Assembly: GCF_014648175.1 (NCBI RefSeq)
Contig: NZ_BMQP01000005.1
Span: 62,001-126,000, forward strand
Reading direction: 5' to 3'
From: Planobispora rosea
Lineage (GTDB): Bacteria > Actinomycetota > Actinomycetes > Streptosporangiales > Streptosporangiaceae
Length of the DNA: 64,000 nt
This document shows positions 20,357 to 28,655 of this stretch, one piece after another. The position numbers were made by a program, and so were the translations under genes. The notes under the pieces were generated by a model that worked only from the letters and a program-made list of their open reading frames with translations, searched no databases and was not told the origin of the DNA. Each line of letters begins with the position of its first letter. Within the stretch, counting starts at the first letter, position 1.

Positions 20357-21010
20357 CTACAACTCCCGCGCCGACAGTTCCCGCAGCGTCTCGACGCCGA
20401 CCTCGCGCAGGGAGGACACGACGAGGCGGCCGGGGGCGTGCGGGATCGGCAGCAGGCTCGGCACCGCCACCACCCGGCAGCCCGCCGCGGTGGCCGCCGT
20501 CACCCCGTTCGGGGAGTCCTCCAGCGCCACGCAGCGGGCCGGGTCCACACCCAGCAGGGCGGCGGCCGTCAGGTAGGGCTCCGGGTCGGGCTTGGTCCGC
20601 GCCACGTCGTCGCCGGTCACCACGTGGTCGAAGTTGTGCCGGCCGATGACCCCCGACAGGCACGCCTCGGCGATCTCGCGGACCGAGGAGGTGACCAGGG
20701 CGGTGGGCAGGCCCGCCTGCCGTACGGCCGCCAGCAGCTCGGCGGCGCCCGGCATCATCTCCACCCCGTCGGAGAGCCTGGCGATCATGCCCTCCAGCAT
20801 CCAGGCCGTCACGTCGGCCGGATCGGCGGGCGCCCCGGAGACCCGGAGCATGTAGGCCACGGTGGCCGGCATGGAGCCGCCCACCAGGTGCTCCTGGTCC
20901 TGCGGGCCCCAGTCGCCGCCGAGCCGCTCCATCACCTCGGTCTCGACCTGGAACCAGATCTTCTCGCTGTCCACGAGCAGCCCGTCCATGTCGAAGAGGA
21001 CCGCGTCCAT
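20357..21010 (-). CDS. HAD-superfamily hydrolase, beta-phosphoglucomutase-like
   Basis: 217 residues. Motif I (FDMDGLLVDSE, catalytic Asp7 and Asp9), motif II (TSS), motif III Lys (TKPDPEPY) and motif IV (ALEDSPNGV) are all present. The helical cap lies at about residues 15-85. These features fit the phosphatase/phosphomutase branch acting on small sugar phosphates or similar. It lies 134 bases downstream of metH on the same strand, separated by an odd 9-base repeat. Confidence 0.88.
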   Translation of the reverse strand: MDAVLFDMDGLLVDSEKIWFQVETEVMERLGGDWGPQDQEHLVGGSMPATVAYMLRVSGAPADPADVTAWMLEGMIARLSDGVEMMPGAAELLAAVRQAGLPTALVTSSVREIAEACLSGVIGRHNFDHVVTGDDVARTKPDPEPYLTAAALLGVDPARCVALEDSPNGVTAATAAGCRVVAVPSLLPIPHAPGRLVVSSLREVGVETLRELSAREL

Positions 21011-21073
21011 CCCCCGGAGATCCTCTCCCGGTCACGCGCCGGAGCAGTCACCGGACGCCGCGCCGTATCAGCC

Positions 21074-21118
21074 GTACACGAAGTACACAAAGTAGACGAA
21101 ACAGAGAAAGAAGGCGAA
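21074..21118. repeat. 9-bp tandem repeat, purine-rich, between metH and the HAD gene
   Basis: Five consecutive 9-base units decay from GTACACGAA, GTACACAAA and GTAGACGAA to ACAGAGAAA and GAAGGCGAA. The stretch is purine-rich on the plus strand and far less GC-rich than its surroundings. It lies 27 bases beyond the metH stop. Confidence 0.8.
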
Positions 21119-21144
21119 GCAGCGGCAGTCAGGCGGTGGAGGGC

Positions 21145-24100
21145 TCAGACGTTGAAGTACTTGGCCTCGGGGTGGTGGACGATCAGGGCGGAGGTCGACT
21201 GCTCGGGGTGGAGCTGGAACTCCTCCGACAGCTTCACGCCGATCCGCTCCGGGCCGAGCAGCCCCATCAGCTGGACCTGGTCCTCCAGGTTGGGGCAGGC
21301 GGGGTAGCCGAAGGAGTAGCGGCAGCCGGCGATGTTGACCTTGAGCATGTCCTCCAGCGACTCGTCGCCGCCGATCCCCAGCTCGGAGCGGACGCGGGCG
21401 TGCCAGTACTCGGCCAGCGCCTCGGTGAGCTGCACCGACAGGCCGTGCAGCTCCAGGTAGTCGCGGTAGGCGTCCTTGGCGAACAGCTCGGCCGCGGCCT
21501 CGGAGACCTTGTTGCCCATCGTGACGACCTGGAAGGCGACCACGTCGACCTCGCCGGAGTCCTTCGAGCGGAAGAAGTCGGACAGGCACAGGTGCCGGTC
21601 GCGACGCTGGCGCGGGAAGGTGAACCGGGTGCGCTCGCCGCCCGCCTCGTCGAGGATGATCAGCGAGTCGCCGTCGCTGACGCACGGGAAGTATCCGTAG
21701 GCGACGGCCGCCTCCAGCAGGCCCTCGGTCTGCATGCGCTCCAGCCACATGCGCAGCCGCGGGCGGCCCTCGGTCTCGACCAGTTCCTCGCAGGAGGGCC
21801 CCTCGCCGCGGCGCGCGGCCTTCAGGCCCCACTGGCCCATGAAGGTCGCCCGCTCGTCCAGGAAGGCGGCGTAGTCGGCGAGCGGGACGCCCTTGATCAC
21901 ACGGTCGCCGAGGAAGGGCGCCACCGGGACCGGGTTGTCGGCGGCGACGTCGGAGCGGGCGGGCAGGTCCTCCACGGCGGTGCGCTCCAGGACCGCGCCG
22001 GTCGTGACCCGGCGCCGGCGCAGCGGCGGCAGGGAGGCGCCCTCCTCGCCGCGCTTGACCGCCATGAACGCGTCCATCAGGCGCAGTCCCTCGAAGGCGT
22101 CGCGGGCGTAGCGGACCTCGCCCCGGAACAGCTCGGCGAGGTCCTGCTCGACGTAGGCGCGGGTCAGCGCGGCCCCGCCGAGCAGCACGGGGAACCGGTC
22201 GGCGACGCCCCGGGCGTTCATCTCCTCCAGGTTCTCCTTCATGATCACCGTGGACTTGACGAGCAGCCCGGACATGCCGATGACGTCGGCCCGGTGCTCC
22301 TCGGCGGCGTCCAGGATCGCCGAGACCGGCTGCTTGATGCCGAGGTTGACGACCTCGTAGCCGTTGTTGGACAGGATGATGTCCACCAGGTTCTTGCCGA
22401 TGTCGTGCACGTCGCCCTTGACGGTCGCCAGCACGATGCGGCCCTTGGTCTCGCCCTCGACCCGCTCCATGTGCGGCTCCAGGTAGGCCACGGCGGCCTT
22501 CATCACCTCGGCCGACTGGAGCACGAACGGCAGCTGCATCTCGCCGGAGCCGAACAGCTCGCCGACGGTCTTCATGCCGTCCAGCAGCACGTCGTTGACG
22601 ATCTCCAGGGCGGGGCGCCGGGCGAGCGCCTCGTCCAGGTCGGCCTCCAGCCCCTTGCGCTCGCCGTCGATGATGCGGCGCTTGAGCCGCTCCCACAGCG
22701 GCAGCGCGGCCAGTTCCTCGGCCCTGCCGGCCTTCATCGCAGCCGCGTCGACGCCCTCGAACAGCTCCATGAACCGCTGCAGCGGGTCGTAGCCCTCGCG
22801 CCGCCGGTCATAGACCATGTCCAGGGCGACCTGGCGCTGCTCGTCGGGGATGCGCGCCATCGGCAGGATCTTGGAGGCGTGCGCGATCGCCGAGTCCAGC
22901 CCCGCGTTGACGCACTCGTTGAGGAACACGCTGTTGAGCACCATGCGGGCGGCCGGGTTGAGGCCGAAGGAGATGTTGGACAGCCCGAGCGTGGTCTGCA
23001 CCGCCGGGTAACGGCGCTTGATCTCGGCGATGGCCTCGATCGTCTCCAGTCCGTCGCGCCGGGTCTCCTCCTGGCCGGTGGCGATCGGGAAGGTCAGGCA
23101 GTCGACGACGATGTCCTCGACCCGCATCCCCCAGTTCCTGGTCAGGTCCTCGATGAGGCGGGTGGCGATGCGGACCTTGTGCTCGGCGGTGCGCGCCTGG
23201 CCCTCCTCGTCGATGGTCAGCGCGACCACGGCGGCGCCGTGCTCCCGGACCAGCTTCATGATCTTGGTGAAGCGGGAGTCGGGGCCGTCGCCGTCCTCGT
23301 AGTTGACCGAGTTGACGATCGCGCGACCGCCGATCATCTCCAGGCCGGCCTCCAGCACCGCGGGCTCGGTGGAGTCGAGCATGATCGGCAGCGTGGAGGC
23401 GGTGGCGAAGCGGAACGCCAGTTCCCGCATGTCGCCCGCGCCGTCCCGGCCGACGTAGTCGACGCACAGGTCGAGCATGTGGGCGCCGTCGCGGGCCTGG
23501 GCCCGGGCGATCTCCACGCACTCCTCCCAGTTCCCGGCGAGCATGGCCTCGCGGAACGCCTTGGAGCCGTTGGCGTTGGTCCGCTCGCCGATGGCGAGGT
23601 AGGAGGTGTCCTGGCGGAAGGGCACGTGCTGGTAGAGCGAGGCGGCCCCGGCCTCGGGGCGGGGCCGGCGCGCGGCGACCTCCTGGCCGCGGACGCGCTC
23701 GACGACCTCGCGCAGGTGCTCGGGGGTGGTGCCGCAGCAGCCGCCGACGATCGACAGGCCGTAGTCGCGGGCGAAGGTCTCGTGCGCGTCGGCCAGCTCG
23801 CCCGGGCCGAGCGGGTAGTAGGCGCCGTCGGAGGTCAGCACGGGCAGGCCGGCGTTGGGCATGCAGGACAGCCGGACCCGCGCGTGACGGGCCAGGTAGC
23901 GCAGGTGCTCGCTCATCTCGGCCGGGCCGGTGGCGCAGTTGAGCCCGATGACGTCGACGCCGAGCGGCTCGATCGCGGTGAGCGCCGCGCCGATCTCCGA
24001 GCCGAGCAGCATCGCGCCGTTGGTCTCGATGGTGACCTGGGCGATGATCGGCACGTCGCGGCCCGCGTCGGCGATCGCCCGGCGCGCGCCGACGACCGCG

Positions 24101-24609
24101 GCCTTGACCTGGAGCAGGTCCTGGCAGGTCTCGATGATCAGTGCGTCGGCGCCGCCGGAGATCAGCCCGGCCGCGTTGTCGTAGTAGGCGTCGCGCAGCT
24201 CGGCGTACGGCTTGTGCCCGAGGGTGGGCAGCTTGGTCCCGGGTCCCATGGAGCCCAGCACGAAGCGGGGCCGCTCGGGAGTGGCCCAGTGGTCGGCCGC
24301 CTCGCGGGCGACCCGGGCGCCGGCCTCGGAGTAGGCGAAGACGCGGTCGGAGATGTCGTACTCGCCGAGCGCCGCGAGGTTGGCGCCGAAGGTGTTGGTC
24401 TCCACGCAGTCGACGCCGACCTCGAAGTAGGCGTCGTGCACGGCCCGCACGATGTCGGGGCGGGTGACGTTGAGGACCTCGTTGCAGCCCTCGTGCCCCT
24501 CGAAGTCGTCGAGGCTGACGTCGTGGGCCTGGAGCATCGTCCCCATGGCCCCGTCGGCGACCAGAACGCGCTCGGCCAGGACGTCACGGAAAGACGGTGC
24601 GTTTGTCAT
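21145..24609 (-). CDS. metH: Cobalamin-dependent methionine synthase
   Basis: 1154 residues, slightly shorter than the E. coli enzyme. Domains in order: homocysteine-binding barrel with zinc cysteines (GGCCGTTPEH), pterin-binding barrel, cobalamin cap, cobalamin-binding domain with the base-off ligand motif (DVHDIGKN) and the C-terminal AdoMet reactivation domain. It transfers the methyl group of 5-methyltetrahydrofolate to homocysteine. The ATG at 24609 matches the usual MetH N-terminus; an in-frame ATG at 24651 is an alternative, and neither has a strong ribosome site. No cobalamin riboswitch fits in the 113 bases shared with the divergent stress gene. Confidence 0.96.
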   Translation of the reverse strand: MTNAPSFRDVLAERVLVADGAMGTMLQAHDVSLDDFEGHEGCNEVLNVTRPDIVRAVHDAYFEVGVDCVETNTFGANLAALGEYDISDRVFAYSEAGARVAREAADHWATPERPRFVLGSMGPGTKLPTLGHKPYAELRDAYYDNAAGLISGGADALIIETCQDLLQVKAAVVGARRAIADAGRDVPIIAQVTIETNGAMLLGSEIGAALTAIEPLGVDVIGLNCATGPAEMSEHLRYLARHARVRLSCMPNAGLPVLTSDGAYYPLGPGELADAHETFARDYGLSIVGGCCGTTPEHLREVVERVRGQEVAARRPRPEAGAASLYQHVPFRQDTSYLAIGERTNANGSKAFREAMLAGNWEECVEIARAQARDGAHMLDLCVDYVGRDGAGDMRELAFRFATASTLPIMLDSTEPAVLEAGLEMIGGRAIVNSVNYEDGDGPDSRFTKIMKLVREHGAAVVALTIDEEGQARTAEHKVRIATRLIEDLTRNWGMRVEDIVVDCLTFPIATGQEETRRDGLETIEAIAEIKRRYPAVQTTLGLSNISFGLNPAARMVLNSVFLNECVNAGLDSAIAHASKILPMARIPDEQRQVALDMVYDRRREGYDPLQRFMELFEGVDAAAMKAGRAEELAALPLWERLKRRIIDGERKGLEADLDEALARRPALEIVNDVLLDGMKTVGELFGSGEMQLPFVLQSAEVMKAAVAYLEPHMERVEGETKGRIVLATVKGDVHDIGKNLVDIILSNNGYEVVNLGIKQPVSAILDAAEEHRADVIGMSGLLVKSTVIMKENLEEMNARGVADRFPVLLGGAALTRAYVEQDLAELFRGEVRYARDAFEGLRLMDAFMAVKRGEEGASLPPLRRRRVTTGAVLERTAVEDLPARSDVAADNPVPVAPFLGDRVIKGVPLADYAAFLDERATFMGQWGLKAARRGEGPSCEELVETEGRPRLRMWLERMQTEGLLEAAVAYGYFPCVSDGDSLIILDEAGGERTRFTFPRQRRDRHLCLSDFFRSKDSGEVDVVAFQVVTMGNKVSEAAAELFAKDAYRDYLELHGLSVQLTEALAEYWHARVRSELGIGGDESLEDMLKVNIAGCRYSFGYPACPNLEDQVQLMGLLGPERIGVKLSEEFQLHPEQSTSALIVHHPEAKYFNV

Positions 24610-24722
24610 GGGGGGAATCTTACTGGGAACGGCCCGGGCGCTATCGTTCATGGTGTTAATTGCACTCCGGGTCCAATTAGCCTCGCGAGTGCCCCGTGCC
24701 CGACTCCCCTGCGAGGTTCCCG

Positions 24723-25181
24723 ATGGCGTCCTACCGCACCGTCCTCGTCGGCACCGACGGCTCCGCCTCCTCCTTCCGCGCGGTCACGGCCGCCGCCTCC
24801 CTCGCCGCGGCGACCGGCGCCACCCTGGTCCTCGCCTGCGCCTATCTCCCCATGCGTGAGCGCGACCGCAGCGCCGCCGCCGACGTCCTGGGCGAGCTGT
24901 CCTACAAGGTGAGCGGATCCACCCCGGCCGACGACGCGCTGCGCGCCGCCCGGGAGCACGCGGTCGCCGCGGGCGCCCGGAAGATCGAGCTGGCCGCCGC
25001 GGAGGGGGACGCGGTCGACGCGCTGGTCTCCCTGGCCGCCGAGCACGGCGCCGATCTGCTGGTCGTCGGCAACCGGGGGCTCAACAGCCTCGCCGGGCGG
25101 CTGCTCGGCTCGGTGCCGTCGGCCGTCTCCCATCGCGCGGGCTGCGACGTGCTGATCGTTCACACCACTTCCGGGAGGTGA
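24723..25181 (+). CDS. Universal stress protein (UspA family)
   Basis: 152 residues from the ATG at 24723, with GAGG seven bases upstream. It has the N-terminal VLVGTDGSASS strand and loop and the ATP-binding signature G-2X-G-9X-G-S near the C-terminus (GNRGLNSLAGRLLGS). It is a cytosolic ATP-binding Usp of the single-domain type. Divergent from metH; its stop overlaps an upstream in-frame extension of the PAC2 gene but not the chosen start. Confidence 0.92.
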   Translation: MASYRTVLVGTDGSASSFRAVTAAASLAAATGATLVLACAYLPMRERDRSAAADVLGELSYKVSGSTPADDALRAAREHAVAAGARKIELAAAEGDAVDALVSLAAEHGADLLVVGNRGLNSLAGRLLGSVPSAVSHRAGCDVLIVHTTSGR

Positions 25182-25246
25182 CGCGAGAGCCCTCCGAACG
25201 CATAGGCTTAGCCGAAGGCGGAGCGAGGCGAATAGGGAGGTTGCGC

Positions 25247-26101
25247 GTGATCGAACTCGAAGGTCTACCCGAGCTCGTCGACCCCGTGCTGATCGCCGCG
25301 TTCGAGGGGTGGAACGACGCAGGCGAGGCCTCGAGCGGCGTGATCGCGCACCTCGAAGCCGAGTGGAAGGCCACCGAACTGGCCTCCTTCGACCCCGAGG
25401 AGTACTACGACTTCCAGGTCACCCGGCCGATCATCGAGATGGGCGAGGGCCTGACCCGGTCGATCATCTGGCCCACCACGAGGCTCCTGGTGGCCCGGCC
25501 CCCGGGCGCCGGGCGCGATGTGGTCCTGCTGCGCGGCATCGAGCCCAACATGCGCTGGCGCTCGTTCTGCGCGGAGATCGTCGCGCTCTGCCGGAAGCTG
25601 GGCGTGGAGATGGCGGTGCTGCTGGGCGCGCTGCTCAACGACTCCCCCCACACCCGGCCGGTGCCGATCGTCGGCTCGGCGACCGACGAGAACCTCGCCC
25701 AGGCGATCAACCTGGAGCTGAGCCGCTACGAGGGCCAGACCGGCATCGTCGGCGTGCTGCAGCAGGCCTTCGCCGCGGCGGACATCCCGGCGGTCTCGCT
25801 GTGGGCGTCGGTGCCGCACTACGTGGCCCAGCCGCCCAGCCCCAAGGCGACGCTGGCCCTGCTGCGGCGGCTGGACGACCTGCTCAAGATCCACATGCCG
25901 CTGGGCGAGCTGGCCGAGGAGTCCAGGGCCTGGGAGCACGGCGTGGACGAGCTGGCCGCCCAGGACAGCGAGGTGGCCGACTACGTCAGGGAGCTGGAGG
26001 AGCGCAAGGACGCCACCGAGCTTCCGGAGGCGAGCGGCGACGCCATCGCCGCGGAGTTCGAGCGCTACCTGCGCCGCCGCGACCACGACGGGGACAACTG
26101 A
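25247..26101 (+). CDS. PAC2-family protein (proteasome assembly chaperone-like)
   Basis: 284 residues from the GTG at 25247, which has a perfect GGGAGG six bases upstream. The sequence fits the actinobacterial PAC2/DUF75 family: ELVDPVLIAAFEGWNDAG at the N-terminus, then VLLGALLNDSPHTRPVPI in the centre and an acidic C-terminal helix. The family is related to archaeal and eukaryotic proteasome assembly chaperones and is common in actinobacteria that have proteasomes; its exact role there is unsettled. Confidence 0.9.
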   Translation: MIELEGLPELVDPVLIAAFEGWNDAGEASSGVIAHLEAEWKATELASFDPEEYYDFQVTRPIIEMGEGLTRSIIWPTTRLLVARPPGAGRDVVLLRGIEPNMRWRSFCAEIVALCRKLGVEMAVLLGALLNDSPHTRPVPIVGSATDENLAQAINLELSRYEGQTGIVGVLQQAFAAADIPAVSLWASVPHYVAQPPSPKATLALLRRLDDLLKIHMPLGELAEESRAWEHGVDELAAQDSEVADYVRELEERKDATELPEASGDAIAAEFERYLRRRDHDGDN

Positions 26102-26124
26102 CCCACGGCGGGCGGGACGGCCGG

Positions 26125-26143
26125 GCCCGTCACGGAGACGGGC
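26125..26143 (+). terminator. Hairpin after the PAC2 gene
   Basis: GCCCGTC at 26125-26131 pairs with GACGGGC at 26137-26143 around a five-base loop, 23 bases past the PAC2 stop. The 200 bases that follow are AT-rich; a GGGTAATAAT element at 26195-26204 could be an extended -10 for the next gene. Confidence 0.55.
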
Positions 26144-26358
26144 GAAACACACAGCGCATAGTTACCATCATTTACCCCATTTCTCCTGCGTTTCGGGTAA
26201 TAATCGGTCTCTCACCCGTTCCGACCCGATCGCACCGAGTTGGAACCCCCGCTGGCAACAGTTCCATCATCAGGAGAAAAACGGCTCGGTAAACATCACT
26301 GAATGGCGCCATCACCACGCCGACCCTTGTCCATGTGACTGCGCACGTAAGGGCAACC

Positions 26359-26976
26359 ATGGCGACTCCCCAGCTCGACCCGTACCAGAAAGCACAGGAG
26401 ACGCGACGCCGCGTTCTTGAGATGGCCGTATTCATGAAACGTCAGGACGGCGAGGCCGTCCCCTATTCGGGCCTGCGGGGGCCGACGACCCCGGGACAGG
26501 CCGTCGACATGTTCCTCGCCCTGCTCCAGGACAGGCTCCCGCTCTGGCTGAAGATCCTGGACGACCTCATGCACCTGGTCGGCAAGGGCCGGGTCAGCGA
26601 CAACCTGCTGCCCATCGCCCGGGCGGGCATCGACTACTACGCGGAGGTGCAGTCCGCGGCACTGCCGGCCTTCACCTCCCCCTCGGTCACGGTCCGCTTC
26701 CGCGAGGCCATGAAGGACACCGAGCTCGGCCCGACGTCGGAGGTCGTCCCGCTGACCGAGTACCTGGCGGCCGAGCAGCGGGAGGGACGCGTCTCCCCCC
26801 TGGTGGACCCGGTCGCCAGTGCCCGGCTGCTGCTCGCGGGGTGCTTCCGGCACGCCTACTACGAGCTGTTCGTCGGCACCGACTTCGTCCCCTCCCGGGA
26901 CGAGAGCGCCGAGGAGATCGTCAGAGAGCTGCGGCTGGAACCTCCCGCTCGCACGCCAGGCGGTAGCCCCGTTTGA
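26359..26976 (+). CDS. TetR-like ligand-binding domain protein lacking a recognisable helix-turn-helix
   Basis: 205 residues from the ATG at 26359. From about residue 45 it looks like the C-terminal dimerisation/ligand domain of TetR/AcrR regulators, ending in a typical block (LTEYLAAEQREGRVSPLVDP, ASARLLLAGCFRHAYYELF). The first 25 residues look like a TetR first helix (ETRRRVLEMAVFMKRQDG), but the following DNA-recognition segment is absent. No upstream frame supplies it. The last 56 bases overlap the convergent hemD-type gene. A repressor that lost its DNA-binding domain, or a helper protein, are both possible. Confidence 0.6.
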   Translation: MATPQLDPYQKAQETRRRVLEMAVFMKRQDGEAVPYSGLRGPTTPGQAVDMFLALLQDRLPLWLKILDDLMHLVGKGRVSDNLLPIARAGIDYYAEVQSAALPAFTSPSVTVRFREAMKDTELGPTSEVVPLTEYLAAEQREGRVSPLVDPVASARLLLAGCFRHAYYELFVGTDFVPSRDESAEEIVRELRLEPPARTPGGSPV

Positions 26977-28111
26977 CGACCGTCTCGACGATGCCCGCCG
27001 GCCCGAGGGCGCGGCGCAGCCGGGTGATCGCCATCTCGACCGCGTGCTCGGCCGGGTCGCGGGACGGGCCGCCGGGCAGGACGGTCCGCAGCTCGGAGCG
27101 GGCCACCACGTGGCCCGGCTTGTCGGCCAGGCGCTTGAGCACCGCCATCGGGGCGGGCGGCAGCGGCTTGAGCTCGCCGTCCACGACGGCGGCGTGCCCG
27201 CGGATCTCCAGCTCGTGGCCGCCCGCGACCAGGCGGGTGACGCCGTGGGCGGGCAGGTGCCGGGCGATGGTCCGGGCCAGTGCGCCGAGCCGGGAGCGTT
27301 CCGGCTGCACGACCGGCACGCCGCGCTCCTGAAGGGGCGCGGCGGTGACCGGGCCCACGCACGCCGCGACGACCGGGCCCGCGAAGGCCGCCAGCAACGC
27401 CTCCTCCAGGCCCTCCGCGCGGGCCGCGTTCAGCATCGCCAGGACCGCCGGGGCGCTGGTGAACGCCACCGCGTCCACACCCCCGGAGACCGCCTGGCTG
27501 ATCAGGCGGCGCAGCGGCGAGGGATCGCGGTAGGGCAGCCACCGGTAGACCGGCACCTCGATGACCTCCGCGCCGGCCTCGCGCAGCGCGGCCACGAAGC
27601 CGGTCAGCGGCTCCCCGTGCAGCTGCACCGCGATCCGGCGGCCCCGCAGGTCCTGGGCGAGCAGGTACTGCTTGACCTCCTCGCACGACTCGGTCGCCGG
27701 GGTCCAGTGGTCGTTCAGCCCGGCCGCCCTGACCGCGCCTCGCGCCTTGGGGCCCCGGGTCAGCAGCCGGGCGGCGGTCAGGTGCCGCATCAGATCCGCG
27801 GACAGGCCCCACCCCTCGGCCGCTGCCACCCAGCCCCGGAAGCCCACCCCGGTGGTGACCACCACGTCGTCGACCGGGCCCGCCAGGGCCTCCCTGGTCG
27901 CGGCCAGCAGGTCGGCGTCCTCGGCCAGCGGCACCAGCCGGATCGCCGGGGCCCGCACCACCCGCGCGCCCCGCCGCTCCAGCAGGGCGCAGAACTCCTC
28001 ACGCCGCCGGGTCGCGGTGACACCGATCGTGAACCCCGCCAGCGCGTCGGGCGCCGTCTCGGGGCTCTCCCGCAAGCCCGCAGGGAGAGCCCCGGAGGTG
28101 ACAGAACTCAC
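26921..28111 (-). CDS. Uroporphyrinogen-III synthase fused to a winged-helix DNA-binding domain
   Basis: 396 residues from a GTG preceded by GGAGGAGG. The first roughly 280 residues have the HemD fold (GFTIGVTATRRREEF, then VAFTSAPAVLAML). The last roughly 100 residues are an OmpR-type trans_reg_C winged helix (VLKRLADKPGHVVARSEL, HAVEMAITRLRRALG, VVKRGYRLA). This fusion is known in actinobacteria next to nirBD. HemD makes the precursor of siroheme, the cofactor of NirB, so the protein may link siroheme supply to regulation of nitrate genes. It is the last gene of the nitrate operon, 55 bases after nirD. Confidence 0.88.
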   Translation of the reverse strand: MSSVTSGALPAGLRESPETAPDALAGFTIGVTATRRREEFCALLERRGARVVRAPAIRLVPLAEDADLLAATREALAGPVDDVVVTTGVGFRGWVAAAEGWGLSADLMRHLTAARLLTRGPKARGAVRAAGLNDHWTPATESCEEVKQYLLAQDLRGRRIAVQLHGEPLTGFVAALREAGAEVIEVPVYRWLPYRDPSPLRRLISQAVSGGVDAVAFTSAPAVLAMLNAARAEGLEEALLAAFAGPVVAACVGPVTAAPLQERGVPVVQPERSRLGALARTIARHLPAHGVTRLVAGGHELEIRGHAAVVDGELKPLPPAPMAVLKRLADKPGHVVARSELRTVLPGGPSRDPAEHAVEMAITRLRRALGPAGIVETVVKRGYRLACEREVPAAAL

Positions 28112-28166
28112 GCGCCCTCCTCCGCCGGCCGCGTCCAGCGCGCCGCCGCGTCCATGACCCGCCCGC

Positions 28167-28532
28167 TCACGCGAGGCTCACCTCCACCGCGCCGCCGGCG
28201 ACGCGGACCCGGTAGGTCGGCACGGACACCCCGGGATCGTCCAGGCACACGCCGGTCACCAGCGAGAAGACCTCCTTGTGCATGGGCGAGGCCACGGTCG
28301 GCTCCTCTGCCCGAGTGCCCACGATACCCCGCGAGAGAACGTAGGCCCCGCTGAAGGGGTCGCGGTTGCCGATCGCGTACAGGCCGCCGTCGAAGGTGCG
28401 GAACACCGCGATCTGGTGCCCGTCCACCAGGGCGCAGACACCGCGCTCGGGCATCAGGTCGGCGTAGGCGCAGACCCGGGTCCAGCCGGTCTCCTCCAGT
28501 CCTGCGCTCAGGTCTTCGCTCAGCACTGTCAT
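28167..28532 (-). CDS. nirD: Nitrite reductase (NADH) small subunit
   Basis: 121 residues. It has the Rieske-like fold of NirD (WTRVCAYADL, then ALVDGHQIAVFRTFDG) but lacks the Cys-His and Cys-His cluster ligands, as expected for NirD rather than a true Rieske protein. A good AAAGGAGGG ribosome site precedes the ATG. It pairs with NirB. The 121-base gap to nirB, holding a 20-base tandem repeat, is unusual for this gene pair. Confidence 0.93.
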   Translation of the reverse strand: MTVLSEDLSAGLEETGWTRVCAYADLMPERGVCALVDGHQIAVFRTFDGGLYAIGNRDPFSGAYVLSRGIVGTRAEEPTVASPMHKEVFSLVTGVCLDDPGVSVPTYRVRVAGGAVEVSLA

Positions 28533-28604
28533 GGGGCAGAGCCCTCCTTTTCAGGTCGGATCGGATCGGTTACGTCAGATCGGGACGGGGCCGGTCGGGA
28601 GCCG

Positions 28605-28655
28605 CCGGGGCGGGGCGGCTCCGTCCGGGGCGGGGCGGCTCGGTCCGGGGCGGTC
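28605..28655. repeat. 20-bp tandem repeat between nirB and nirD
   Basis: CCGGGGCGGGGCGGCTCCGT at 28605-28624 is repeated with one mismatch at 28625-28644 and partly at 28645-28655, where it runs into the nirB stop. It is G-rich on the plus strand and C-rich in the transcript. Confidence 0.85.

Noticed and set aside
24610..24722. Cobalamin riboswitch in front of metH
   Set aside because: Only 113 bases separate metH from the divergent stress gene and no B12-box or typical fold is visible.
21136..24912. A 1258-codon plus-strand open frame antisense to metH, and similar long antisense frames at 6519-11252 and 28531-31497
   Set aside because: They mirror third-position GC bias of the real genes on the other strand and have low-complexity translations.
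26172..26435. Small minus-strand gene in the AT-rich gap before the TetR-like gene
   Set aside because: It overlaps the start of the TetR-like gene and has no ribosome site or recognisable product.
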